DNA of 64,000 bases from Euptelea pleiosperma. Its lineage: Eukaryota > Streptophyta > Magnoliopsida > Ranunculales > Eupteleaceae. Below are positions 10,246-21,200 of this stretch, one piece after another. A model generated the notes under the pieces. The model was not told the origin of the DNA. It did not search any database and saw only the letters and a program-made list of their open reading frames with translations. Within the stretch, counting starts at the first letter, position 1. Each line of letters opens with the position of its first letter. Location of the stretch: the NCBI GenBank assembly GCA_035048495.1, contig CM068552.1:13326501-13390500 (forward strand). Reading direction: 5' to 3'. The position numbers were made by a program, and so were the translations under genes.

Positions 10246-10740
10246 TCTATTATCTATACTAAAGCTCGGCACTACTGAGGTGGCACTCTCCCCATATTTT
10301 TTTCCAAAAATACCCCTACAAAGCCTCTCTCTCTCTTATTTACTCCATCTTCTCTTGACCAAAATGAGAACATCTCTCCTACTCCCAACACGACCGAGGA
10401 ACTTCTTTTTCCCTCCTCTCTTAAAGTGCTGACGTGGCACTTTCCATGTTCAGAGTGCCACGTCAGCATATTACAATCTCTAGATATTTTCTACAATTTT
10501 CAACCGTCTCAAAGTTCTTTCCCTCTCAAAAACATATTCTCAACACGTCTCTCTGTCTCCCGACGCCTCTTTCTCCGAAGTAAATGTTTCTTACAATTTT
10601 TAACCGTCTCGAAGTTCTCTCCCTCTACAAAACGTATCCTCATCAGCACGTCTCTCCGTTTCCCAACACCTCTCTCCAAGATGTCTCTGCCTCTTCCTAT
10701 TCGTTTCTTCCATAAATAAATTACATCGCCTAGGGAGAAC
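10246..10740 (+). mobile_element. Second Helitron head, 3' end not found
   Basis: TCTATTATCTATACTAAAGC restarts at the base after the CTAG of the previous element, followed by the same GAGGTGGCACTCTCC and pyrimidine-rich sequence. No hairpin plus CTRR end is recognisable before about 10740, so the element is truncated or diverged. Two short frames in it show no domain. Confidence 0.5.
10427..10468. repeat. Perfect 15-bp inverted repeat with ACGTGGC core
   Basis: TGCTGACGTGGCACT and AGTGCCACGTCAGCA are exact inverse copies, separated by 12 bases. Each arm contains GACGTGGC, an ACGT-core element that plant bZIP factors can bind. The repeat is inside the second Helitron head. Confidence 0.8.
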
Positions 10741-11049
10741 CCGGATCACCGATCATTTCTTACTCAGTTCATGAAGGGATTTGGAGAGGCCATTGGTTTG
10801 GATGGATTTGATTGAGTTTCCTGGGGCTGTGAAGGGTTCTTTTATGGAGTGGCAGTCACGGCACATACAGTTTTGCTGTTGACAAAGCAAGTGGTAGTGA
10901 AATTCTGGTGGGGTTGACTATTCCAACAAATTTTGGTTGGAAAAAGAAAATATTGTTTCTGACGGTTGATAAGATCCGGATCGTTTACTTTTTCTCAACT
11001 CATCCAAATTCTGCACACAAGACCCTAAGCTTTTCCCAATATTTCCAAA
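10740..11049. other. Gene-poor stretch
   Basis: Unique-looking sequence. Short open frames are present but none has a recognisable motif. Confidence 0.3.
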
Positions 11050-11262
11050 GGGTCGGGCTGGGGGGACCCCCATTTTGTCGTACCCACATAGAAGATGAAT
11101 CAACGGCTGATTTTTGGTGGGGATGATCTCCTCACCATATAGATCACCCCAACAAAAAATCAGCCTATTCTGAAATTTCTAACCCCGCCAAATGTGGTTT
11201 TCAAGTTACACGGTAAAAATCGACGGTCCATAATTCTTCAGCTTCTATACCAGTCTATGAAT
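11050..11262. mobile_element. Half copy of the GGGTCGGGCTCAGGGGACCCC MITE family
   Basis: GGGTCGGGCTGGGGGGACCC is followed by CGTACCCACATAGAAGATGA and a GGGGATGATCTCCTCACC block. These match one arm and the centre of the element at 5944-6312. The other arm is missing. Confidence 0.6.
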
Positions 11263-12221
11263 CCCAACTCGATGAAGGCGCGCTTGCCCAGGAATGAAGG
11301 AAGCAACAAAGAGTTCCTCCGAGTTGGGATCCTCGAGGCGGATACAGGAAACAACATGGCGACCACATGACCAGATTTTATTGGATTGCATCCACTCCCA
11401 CATTTGCATCCGCCACTCGTACTCTAGGGGTGGATTTTGTAGGCAGAGAATTCGCGAACAATCAAAAGTGAATGCTTGAATGACTCCTCTTAGTCGAAGG
11501 ACATGGGTTTTTTTTTCGTAATTTAAGTATAATGTGCAGGGAATTTTAATCGATTGAACATAGTTGCTTGAAATTCAGGTCTATTGGGAAATTAGCGAAC
11601 TGGGTATGTGAGAAAAATGAAGAAATTTTGGATCCGAGTCAAATTATCAAAAATTCCAAACATTCAGGGATGAATTGAAGTGGGTGGAGAATGAAAAGAA
11701 GGGAGGTGAGGCAAGTGATAATAGTGAGATATTTCATGAGCAACACCCATTTCTAGATTACATTTGGAAAGAACTCTAATACCAACATTACAATTCTCTA
11801 ACAACTATCATTCATGGTAAATAAGCCCAAAAGATTGCTCCCGGCCATGCAAAGTTCGGCAAGTGTTGGTCCTCCACACACCGAAAAATGTGAGATGTGT
11901 CACTTTTCTAAGCCGCATTAAGAAGTCATACACAACACATCTCCCCATTTCCCTCTTCTCCAACACCACAGCCCTAACCAAAATCTCTCCACATCAATTT
12001 TAAAATCTTTATTTCCTAAAATTTCTCCATGAGACTAAAATTAATTTCTCTCCTTCTTCAAAAATCTTTCAATTTATTAAAATAAACATAATAAAACTTA
12101 AAATTTTTAATTAATTAAGTATCAAAACAAGATATAATTGTAAATGTCATGAAAACCTTTTTCAATATAAATTGTTTTTTGGTTTTTACTGTGATGGCCG
12201 TTTAGAACTATTGTTTCCTAG
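11263..12221. other. Intergenic stretch upstream of the small gene
   Basis: An open frame of 61 codons at 11294 shows no domain. The part from about 11930 to 12060 resembles the CT-rich Helitron interior weakly. I see no other feature. Confidence 0.3.
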
Positions 12222-12262
12222 TAATTTATGATGACGCGTATACATAATTTATAATGACGTGT
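12222..12262 (+). promoter_or_regulatory. Tandem TGACG-type motif in a presumed promoter
   Basis: TAATTTATGATGACGCGT (12222-12239) is repeated as TAATTTATAATGACGTGT (12245-12262) with a 23-bp period. Each has a TGACG core, the type bound by plant TGA/bZIP factors. They lie 160-200 bp before the ATG of the 113-residue gene. Function is inferred only. Confidence 0.4.
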
Positions 12263-12420
12263 GTCGTCTTTAACATCTTTTAAAGCCAGACAGAACCTCT
12301 ATTAAAGTGCCGGGAAAACTCTGTCGTTTCTCTCTCGCCCTTTCTCGTTCTCTGGCTCTCTCTTGCACCCAACAAATCGTCAGAAGCAGCTTTGTTGGGT
12401 TTGTTCTAGCTGTCTCTGTG

Positions 12421-12759
12421 ATGGATTTCTCAGCCATGGAGGAGGGGGAGGAAAATGGGAAGAGAGCGAGGAGCTTCCGATACGAAGACTACAACAACAG
12501 AAGAGTGTTCTTGAGGAGCTACCCTCTTTACTGGGAAGATGAAGAACAACAACAAGGACAAGCAGTGGAGACTCAGGAGATGGTCAAAACCTCAAAGGGT
12601 GGGAAGATAAATCTACTCAAAGAGAAAGTTCTATATGTCCTTCGATTGGGTGGACGGAAGGTTTTGCTTCTCAGGAAGTTGAAGCATAAGGTCTCCATTT
12701 ACCTTGTTGCTTGCCAACCTTTTGGGTTCAAGCCCTCCCCTTCCCTGCTTTCTGTTTAA
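12421..12759 (+). CDS. Small uncharacterised plant protein, 113 aa
   Basis: An intronless reading frame. I place the start at the ATG at 12421 (MDFSAMEEGE). The same frame is open back to 12307, but that part is low-complexity and follows a CT-rich stretch typical of plant 5' UTRs. The N-terminal third is acidic, followed by the block RSFRYEDYNNRRVFLRSYPL and tryptophan (about residues 22-42), then a Gln/Glu-rich linker. A basic and hydrophobic C-terminus contains GGRKVLLLRKLKHKVSIYLV and ends FGFKPSPSLLSV. This pattern resembles a family of short plant proteins of unknown function, but I cannot name it. No signal peptide is evident; the C-terminal hydrophobic segment could associate with membranes. 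Two TGACG-type motifs lie upstream. Confidence 0.7.
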   Translation: MDFSAMEEGEENGKRARSFRYEDYNNRRVFLRSYPLYWEDEEQQQGQAVETQEMVKTSKGGKINLLKEKVLYVLRLGGRKVLLLRKLKHKVSIYLVACQPFGFKPSPSLLSV

Positions 12760-13580
12760 ACCTTCCATTACTTCAGAATCAGATAGTTCTGAATGTTTGT
12801 ATGAAGGTGGTGTTTATGTTATAGATTGATGCATTTGTTTTTTCCCCCTCTTTGATGGGTTGTTTCTGATAGATTATATGTTCTGTTAATCATATCCAAT
12901 GGATTCAAGCTTCGAAACATTAAAGTTGGGTAATGCTTTTGATGGCCTCTGATCTTCTTATTGCTTCTAAGTTTTCCTTTCTCCTAATTTCTGTTTACTG
13001 GTTAGAAATATGAACATGGTGAAAGTAGTATCTTCAAGCAATGTTCTTCTTTTGTGGATGGATTTTGGTTTTTTTTCCCTCTTTTTTGTGATGAGCTGCT
13101 GTTATTTTCCTGTTTTGATCTTTCATAGTTTCATTGTCTCTCTACCTCTCTTGATGGACCTCTGTTTTTTTTGCCATTTTCCGGTTTTTGTGTGTGTGTG
13201 TTCATAGGGATAGGGTTACCTGGTTTGAAGCTTTAAAATATTAAATTTGGGTGGGTGATGGATTTCCTGAAGGAATTATGAAATGAGGAGGAAGACCAGT
13301 CCTCAATTCTATATATCTCCATGTTTTCTTTTCTTTTATCTGAGGCGGACAGCAACCCGGCTCATTTTCTTTGCTGGACCTGGACTACGGGTGTCAATTT
13401 GTACCTTGTTACATCACGAGCCTTTCAGAATTAGAACTGAAGACCCATTCCAGTTCTTAACATACTGGTACCCAGACCGAACCAGAACCGACATATGTCC
13501 TGGTGCAAATAATTTACGAAAATGCCTTCCACAAGGAGACTTGAGATCACTGCGCGCAACTTCAAACAAGTATTCAGGGA
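12760..13580. other. 3' flank of the small gene and repeat fragment
   Basis: T-rich sequence follows the stop codon and probably includes the 3' UTR. At about 13385-13510, ACGGGTGTCAATTTGTACC and following CCAGACCGAACCAG words resemble a broken GGAACC-rich hAT MITE. No other gene is seen. Confidence 0.4.
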
Positions 13581-13874
13581 CCCACGTGGCACACTATTAG
13601 AGGACTCTGACCGTATGGATGATTGGCCAATCCCTAAGTGGATCTACAAACCAAAAATCAGCCTCATTAGTGATTTCTAGGCGTTGGATTTGAGTTATTT
13701 TATGGGTTGATTTTAACCGTAGAAATTTGAGCATTATAGACCATTATTTGAGGTACAAAGATCCAAAGGTTTGAAATCACTAATCAGGCGGATTGGAAAA
13801 ATATCCATACCGCCAGAGTCCTCTAAGAGTATGCCACATGGCTCATATTCTGCAATTTCATCAAAGTTCTACTC
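13581..13874. mobile_element. Foldback MITE, family 1, with shortened right arm
   Basis: The left arm starts CCCACGTGGCACACTATTAG and runs to GTGATTTCTAGGCGTTGG. The right arm lacks the middle block between GGCGGATTGG and AAAATATCCATACC. It ends TGCCACATGGCTCATATT and TTCATCAAAGTTCTACTC. Confidence 0.7.
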
Positions 13875-14163
13875 TAAAAAAATCACAACTATTATTTGTC
13901 AACATAATTGTTCCATGGATTACAAAATACAGGAAAAAAAAATTGTGGGATGAATGCTTAGTTTGGGTGCCCTCACAATCCAAGGGGTGTGAATTGTAAC
14001 AAGAGAACATACTTGTCATTGCAGCTAGGATCTCATGTGGTGATCCAGGGATCAATATTACTTTAGGCTAGGGTTGGTAATAACTATCAATACAAGACCA
14101 TTTTCCTCTTCTTTTTCCATAATATTTTTCTTTATTTTCTCTAATTTGTAAGGTCGTTTGAAT

Positions 14164-14664
14164 CAAGGTTTAAAATAGGCCGTTATATAGGTATAACGGA
14201 CTGGAGGCATTACCATGTTTTCCATTATAAAGGCCGTTATAATGGATTGTAATGCATAAGGACAAAAACGGGAAAATATAGAAAATAACGGCACTAAAAT
14301 TTAAATTTTGAATTTCAAATTTTCAATAAAATTTAGGGTATTTTAGTAACACCCCCTGGAATTTGAAAGCAATTTGTAATACCCACTTATACTTTCAAAG
14401 ATTAGGATTACCCCCCTTGACCTAGTTTAACAGTGGTTGACTTGAGTTAAAAGGGACTTGAATAACACGCGGTTAGCATTGTAATTGCAATATTATAGTT
14501 CTTTCATAGGTGCATTAACTTTCAAAAAAAAAAACAGGCACATGATGTATGTCACAATAAATTTTTTTCAAAAAATAACGGCTATTATTTTCTGAGCGTT
14601 AAAACAGTGCAAAACGTAATGGGGGAGTTCCAAATCCATTATAACGGACGTTTTTTATACCATG
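14164..14664. mobile_element. hAT-type element (CAAGGTTTAAA family), 501 bp
   Basis: It starts CAAGGTTTAAAATAGGCCG and ends TTTTTTATACCATG. It is flanked on both sides by GTTTGAAT (14156-14163 and 14665-14672), a perfect 8-bp duplication as expected for hAT insertion. The AACGG-rich ends match the other copies. The middle (about 14335-14560) is unlike them and may be a nested insert starting GGGTATTTTAGTAACACCCC. There is no transposase. Confidence 0.85.
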
Positions 14665-14672
14665 GTTTGAAT

Positions 14673-15236
14673 TACTTGCTCGTATGAAGTTCGAGTGGAC
14701 GTGGTATGCATATTTCTTTTTTCTTTTTTCTTTTTTAAATCAAGATCAAAATAGAGGAAAGGGGCCATTGTGATTTTCTCTTTATGTCCTTCAAAATTGG
14801 CTAGATGAGCCATACAGGAGGAGAGTCAGACCACATAAACCAAGTTTGTAAGTAACAGAGTTTGTCTCCCTATGAGAAAAGCTAAAAAAAAAAAAATCTC
14901 AAAAGAAAGAAGCAAGATCAAGTATATCAGATAAAATTGTAGAGGTGCACCATCAAGATTCCAATGTGCGACTCGATAGCTGGTCGATGAAAAGAGAACA
15001 TTGTATACATATTCAAAAACAAGAAAAGAGGACCGTTGTTCTGGGATAATGTGAAAGTCTTGAACTTCTGGAACTCAAAGAGATGTGTTCAAACTTAACT
15101 TTAAACAAAGGAATGAGAGAAGCAAAAACTTCAGTCTTCTTGGGGTATTGCACCAAAGCTTTCCTTTGTAGATCCTTCACAATCCCTTTTAAGGCTTTAG
15201 GCTCTAAGAAACTCCTCTTTCTTTCTTTTTCTCCTT
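14673..15236. other. Gene-poor stretch
   Basis: AT-rich sequence with short homopolymer runs and no reading frame of note. No repeat structure was recognised. Confidence 0.3.
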
Positions 15237-15553
15237 AAGAGTGTCAATCTGTCCTTCTTGTAAGGGGCTCCGGCCCTACCCTACACTGTGAAAGCCCTAA
15301 AAAGAGGGTTTTATTATTTATTTATTTTTATAAATTTCAAGCCCTTAGGGCAGGGCCGGGCCCGAATATGTAAAGCCCTTCTAAATAAGGGTTGGGCCAT
15401 AGTCACAGTCAAGGGGGCCCGACCTACCCGGCCCTTAGCAATCGTCTTTGTTTTACTTATTTTTTAAATTTATATTATATAAAACAATGCACCCTAGGTG
15501 CGTGCTATATTCAAAACTAAATTAAGTTATTTTTTTTAAATGAAAAATGGTCA

Positions 15554-15938
15554 GGCTCCAATTACCGCCCTGAAAATGACAGGCTCCGGTTACATGACAA
15601 TATGAGCCACACGGCACACTCTTAGAGGACTCTGACCATATGTATTTTTGGCCAATCCCTAGGTGGACCTACAAACCAAAAATCAGTATGATTAGTGATT
15701 TCTAGACGTTGGATCTTTATACTTCAAATACTGCTCAAATTCCCACAGTTGAGATCAACCCATGAAAATAAGTCCAATCCAATGCCTATAAATCACTAAT
15801 CAGGCTCATTTTTGGTTTGTAGGTACACTTAGGGATTGGCCAAATGTCCATACGGTCAGAGTCCTCTAAGAGTGTGCCACGTGTCTCATAATATGTCCTA
15901 TAACCGAAGCCTATCATTTTAGGGCAGTAATTAGAGCC
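15554..15938. mobile_element. Foldback MITE, family 1, with GGCTCCAATTACCGCCCT outer ends
   Basis: The core arms ATGAGCCACACGGCACACTC and GTGTGCCACGTGTCTCATAA belong to family 1. The inverted repeat continues outward as GGCTCCAATTACCGCCCT on the left and its inverse AGGGCAGTAATTAGAGCC on the right. These outer ends differ from the GAGTAAAACTTTGATGAC ends of other copies. Arms are about 150 bp. Confidence 0.7.
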
Positions 15939-15968
15939 TAAGCCAATAAAAAAATGGGTTGTTCCAAG

Positions 15969-16207
15969 CAAGGTTTAAAGGGGACCGTTATAACAGACTG
16001 GAGGCGTTACCGTATAACGGAAAAAACGCTTAGGGGCAAAAATGGAAAAATGAGAAAATAACGGGAAAAATGGCACTGAAATTCAAATTTTGAATTTCAA
16101 ATTTTTAAAAATAGAAAATAATGGAATATAACGTTTGGGCGTTTTAAATGTCCATAACATAACGGGGTAGGTCCGAATCCGTTATAACGACTGTTTTTTA
16201 AACCTTG
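15969..16207. mobile_element. hAT-type element (CAAGGTTTAAA family), 239 bp
   Basis: It begins CAAGGTTTAAAGGGGACCG and ends TTTTTTAAACCTTG. A perfect 8-bp duplication GTTCCAAG flanks it (15961-15968 and 16208-16215). It is non-coding and AACGG-rich. Confidence 0.9.
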
Positions 16208-16215
16208 GTTCCAAG

Positions 16216-17099
16216 GTAACCTGTTGTTGAACACTTAATGTGTACAACTAGTAATAAGAGTTCCAGGTTACTTAGGGAGTCTAACCGTTTTTTGAAAAAT
16301 AAAACATACAAGAGAAAGAGGAAAAACCAGTTGGCATGGTCTTCTGATTTCTTTAGGTACACGTTTCGTGACATTGTTGGTGTTGGATACTACAAGTATC
16401 CTTAAAAAGATACAATTTGGGCAATTTCCAAATGATAGAGCCATTTCAAAATTATGAACAACCCAAAATTGTTCTTATTTTGAAAAATTTAAGAAAGATT
16501 CAAAATCATTCCTAAATGACTTTTTTCTAGTGTAAATTTATAATATATCATTTATTTTATCAAAGATTTTAAAAAGACAAAAAGGTTTCATTTTCGAACC
16601 TTAACGGTTCACCCTTGTAACGAAAAAATTATAATCATTCATAGAAAAATTTACATATATTAAACCGAGGAAACACGTTACCAAGCCAAGTATATTATTC
16701 AACACATCCACTTTTTTACTTAAAATTTTTATATTTTTAATACTCTTCTTCTATGCCGTGACCCGGCCCTGGCCCTTGAGGGTACGGCTAGGGCCTAGCC
16801 AGTTCAGGCCCTCTAAGGACTAGTGCCTCACCCTTATAAGCATAGGTAGGGCTAGGGTCGCACTAGGCCCTATCCTAACTCGACCCTTTGATAGTCACGG
16901 ATAGAAAAGAGTGAATAAACGCCGACTCCAAACAATTGGGACAATACAATGATGATGATTTGCTCCTTTTAAGTTATTCGCTCTTAATCTATTTTTTTCA
17001 TTATAATGTCACTTTTTAAGGGGTAAAATAGTCTTTTACATTAAAAAATTCAAAAACTTGAAAAATATGGGGAGAGATAGATGTGTGGTCTTCTAATAT
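16216..17099. other. AT-rich stretch, no gene
   Basis: AT-rich sequence, with the GGGCC-rich block at 16750-16910 described separately. No reading frame with a domain. Confidence 0.3.
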
Positions 17100-17429
17100 G
17101 GCGTGTTTAATTGCACGGAAAATGTTCCTGAGAAAATCTTCTTATCTCTTGAAAAAAATTTCTCAAGAAAATACATATGGAAAAAATGTCTTAAATGGCT
17201 GTTTTATTGCACTCGAGAAAATATGCATTTTCTAATTATGTGAGAAAATAAAGGTGTATTTTCACATGAAAAAGAATTCCCATTTCTGGCCTATGTGGAA
17301 CCTAAATGAATTCCATGCTCCGACAGAAAAGCTTATTTTCTCAAGAAAAAATTTCAATTTAAAATAGCTATCAAACAATGGAAATTATGTTATCATGATA
17401 AAAGCTATTTTCTCAGGGTTAAATACGCC
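17100..17429. mobile_element. MITE with GGCGTGTTTAA ends
   Basis: The left end is GGCGTGTTTAATTGCACGG and the right end is GGGTTAAATACGCC, an imperfect inverted pair. The interior is rich in TGAGAAAAT/ATTTTCTCA words in both orientations. The class (hAT or PIF) is undecided because no clear target-site duplication is seen. Confidence 0.55.
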
Positions 17430-17442
17430 TTGAATACTTGAT

Positions 17443-17739
17443 TATAATGGTATAGTGGTATAATGGGCTGAGGGCATTACCGTTTTTTGGTTATAATGGC
17501 TGTTATAACGGATTGTAACACACGGGCAAAAATAAAAAAAATGGGAAAATAACAAGGAAAAAATGGCACTAAAATTAAAATAACGGAAAATTAACGAAAA
17601 ATAACAGAAATAACGGGTGTTTTTAACAATTTTTTCTCAGAAAATAACCGTTGTTATTTTGTTATAACGGAGTGTTAAAACGGTACATAACATAACGGGG
17701 GAGGTCCAAATCCGTTACAACGCAGTATTTTAAACCATG
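17443..17739. mobile_element. hAT-type element (CAAGGTTTAAA family), eroded left end
   Basis: Family words GGTATAGTGGTATAATGG, GGCTGTTATAACGGATTG and TTTTGTTATAACGG are present. The right end is TTTTAAACCATG, followed by CTTTTGAT, against TACTTGAT on the left (6 of 8 matching). The left CAAGGTTTAAA is lost. It ends only about 300 bp before the start codon of the YjbQ-like gene and so lies in its promoter region. Confidence 0.65.
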
Positions 17740-18037
17740 CTTTTGATAATTTCTTTTTTCAAAGGACAAAATTATTTGTGGGCACGCTTGTTTTGTTGGC
17801 TAGAGAACGAGAGGCCAAGGAAACTTAAACCCCAACACATCAACCACACCAAACCGAAGCTCCAAGGTCGCACCCTAACCACTAAAACAGACGAGGGGCC
17901 AAGCCATGAAGATACACACATCTCGACTCAAAAACCCGTTCACAATACTCGACGTGCTTTTGTTTTTGTTGCTGCCGTTGATAGGACCGTACAATTTCTA
18001 TTTTTTGCTACTTTTGTTACGGTTGGGCTTCGAACAG

Positions 18038-18229
18038 ATGCAAGCCTCATCAGTGTTCTTCGCTGGGAAGCCCTCCTTTGCGACGCCAATTCGAGTGAAA
18101 TCGCAGTACAAGCCGGCGACTTTGAACGACCCATTAAAAAGTGCGGAGACCATGGCTGCTCCTAAATGGGCTCAGAAGACGATCGTTCTTCCTCCTCAGA
18201 AACGAGGCTGCCATCTCATCACCCCAAAG
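18038..18229 (+). CDS. YjbQ-like gene, exon 1
   Basis: 64 codons, ending ITPK at AAAG|GTATAA. It encodes the likely transit peptide and the start of the domain ([20 protein letters not shown]). I prefer the ATG at 18038 because MQASS... has the Ser/Ala/basic composition of plastid presequences. Confidence 0.85.
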
Positions 18230-21200
18230 GTATAAGAACAAGATCAATGGACTATCTGGGTTTTGTTTGTTGGTTCGTTTTCTTAATTTTTAAGTGGGGT
18301 TCTTCGAATGATCCATAAGTACCTCAAAAGGTTCCTAAATTTGGGGTTTCTGTTGTTCGTCTTCATTGATCGAGTCATGTAAGAGTGTTTTGAGATCCTT
18401 GGGTGCCTAAAAATTTGTGAAAAACATAATTGGTTTAGCTTGTTATGGGTGTTCAATTTTAAGTAAGTTTTATTTTCCCTTTTAGCAGATTTGAACTGAA
18501 GATCATGTTCTCCGTTTTCTAATTGGAGAGGGATTTTCACTCGTACGCTGTGTAAACCTTCTTAAAGAGTAGGAAAGAAAGGGTAAATATGTACACTTAA
18601 TTTAAAACTTGCAACTGGGTATGCTCAAAGACCAAACAAGAACTGGCCATTAAAAAGTTTCTCATAACCCCTCATCAGTAAAAAGCATAACTGATGTAGA
18701 ATGGCATAGTAGGGTATTCTTTAGTTTCTTCTTCCGCTTCATCCAAGTAGTAGTCGAAATTTCTATTTGAGTTCCACAATCAATCTGGCCATGAACATTA
18801 GTGAAATGTATTTGTCAAATCCGATAAAATCGTGGTGAGGAACGTCAAAATTATCTGGAATCATCAATAGAGCTTGGTTGTCCTCATCCTTTAATAGTAG
18901 GCCTTCCAATGGTAATGCATCAATCTTGCCATCCTCGAGTTCTGTTGATACATCATGTGTTTCTTGCGGAGGATTTTCATCATGCATGGTAGCTTGGACA
19001 GACTCAGCTTCTTAGGACTCTTCTTCTACAGTTGGGACAACAATCAAAAGTAGGATTATCTTGCGTTTTATCTCTATTTTCAGCCAAAACTTCAACAAAG
19101 TAGGTATAGGCAGAAGTCCTCTAACATTGTTCATTCTTTCATCTCTTAAACATGTGTAGGCATCCATACTTGGATCATGTAAAGCTTCTCATGTTTTGTC
19201 TCATAAGTAGGTGACATCGATCCATTAAAGTAATTGCAAAAAATCCATGTCTAAATTCCATCAAACTTTCTTTTGTATATTGGGAAACATAATTCTTGCA
19301 AGTGGAAGTATCAATCACAAGAGCAATACTTTTTTAGCTATTTTGCACCTTTTTGAAATTCCATGTCTGAGTGTAGACTTAGATTAATGCTTCGAATAGA
19401 TGGTAGTCGTACGTAGGACATACCCTATATAGGTATCCATCTTTTTTTCGTACTAGGTCTAATGGGCCTAAGCTCACAGGCTTGGACCTAGACTAATGGA
19501 CCTCGGCCTAGGATCATGGTCATGGGGTCCACCCGGCTTGGGCTTCTTTGACTTGATTTTGGGCTTCTTTTAGGCCCATGAAACTTGGCATTGTCACAGT
19601 ATGATGCACCGACATCAATAACAAATAAAGGAGAGGAACTAAAGTCCTAGTCTTGGATCATGGATTTAGTGATTATGACGTCCAGTTATAGCACATCACT
19701 TCTTAGAAAATTTCTCTCTTGCCAATGTTATTGGATGCAATTTGATAGTACTCTTGACTTTCTTGTCAAAATTTGGGATTAGGAGGTGAAAGTCAGATCC
19801 CAAAGAGGGGCACAAAATAAACAATGAACTCGATGTTGTGTTTTTTGCTCAAGTTAAGAAAACACATCTTTTAGTGCTCTTCTAAGATTCAGAGAGTATG
19901 TAGCACATGTGTGAGTTGACTCAGACAATGGAGCCTGCCGACTGGCTTAAGATCTACAAAAGTTTACGTTGAAATTTGTTACAGTTTTTCATTAGTATTT
20001 CACGTACAGCTATGATGGAGTCTTTATTGGCTCAATGGAGTCCTTTTGAAGTTTGTTTTGAAGATTGATGCAAAAGGTGAATGTGTGTAGGAGTCACTAA
20101 AGGAAATGGACTACATGTTCCCAATTAACAATAGCATTTGATAACCATGGGGGGCGAACAATTTCCCAACATGTTTTGGTTGCTGAAACTTGAAGGAGAA
20201 GTAAAGTCTGAAGCACCTTTTTATTTACTGTCAGATCTCCAGTAACGTTTGGATTCTTTTCTCAATCTATTGGAGCTTTTTGGGTCTTTCCAGAAGCTGT
20301 CACAATTCATTTGCCAGATGCTATACCAAAACATTCGTTGGTAGAGGCAAAGATTTTTTTTCAAATTTCTTAAATATGTATTTCCTTGGGTAGTTTTGAA
20401 GGAGCATAACACTAGAATATTTGGAAAAAAGAAATATTCTCAAAGGTGTTATATTCTCAAATCATCAAATGGCGCATCATCTTGTTAATGCATCAAGACA
20501 TTCTGAGGCATCAGATTCAATGACTTGTGGAGAGATTGTTGGTCTATCTTGCATAAGTGGACTCTACCCTGCGCCTTCCCTACTAATCAAATAAGTGGAG
20601 AACTCTAGTGTCAGTTCTTTAAAGCTAAACTTCGGTGAGAGCTGTTGGGAACCCCAATCTGACAAGCATTGAATACAATAAGGGTCACTCAAGGTGTCAT
20701 GGAGAAGGTACTTAGTGGTCTTATCAGTTTCAAAAACTCTAGCGAAGGAAATGCAAAAGAACTAATTGAATATTTCAAGATTTTCTATCTTTCTCATGGG
20801 CCCTGTAGAGGTGGAACGTGTTTTCTTAGATGTCATTTTGTGGGTTTCCAAGATAACTGTTTTTTTCTGGCTTACCAAGATTTTAGCAACAATCTTTGTA
20901 TTGATTCAAACATTTTGTTCATTCATGTGCTTTCAAGTGTGCTCGACTTGGACAAATCATGGGCAAGGGAAGGAATTAGATGTCAATCATTGTATTTTCA
21001 GGATAACATTCTTTGCATGAATTGAAAAATCATATATGGTGTAATATGTATACCTAGGATGTATGAGTGTCTGAATGTCCGAAGGAATCCATCTGTTGGA
21101 GGGGCCATTAGTATATGTAGAAGTGGCAAACATATTTATCAAGGGATAAAATAGGCACATGCAGGAGTGGCTTAAATAAACATAATACGTGGGCCAAGAA

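Larger units (their letters stand above)
15237..16910. repeat. Possible GGGCC-rich element with nested MITEs
   Basis: GTGTCAATCTGTCC with GGCCCTACCCTA words at 15240-15440 and GGGCCTAGCC/AGGCCCTATCC words ending CCCTTTGATAGTC near 16900 look like the two ends of one hAT-like GGGTGTCAA element. A foldback MITE (15554-15938) and a hAT copy (15969-16207) sit between them. This is an inference from composition and partial termini. Confidence 0.3.

Noticed and set aside
13283..13600. 105-codon plus-strand frame
   Set aside because: Runs across a degraded MITE and into a foldback element; no domain.
17737..18165. 142-codon plus-strand frame
   Set aside because: It overlaps the YjbQ-like exon 1 in another frame; the frame that continues into the conserved APKWAQKT domain is the real one.
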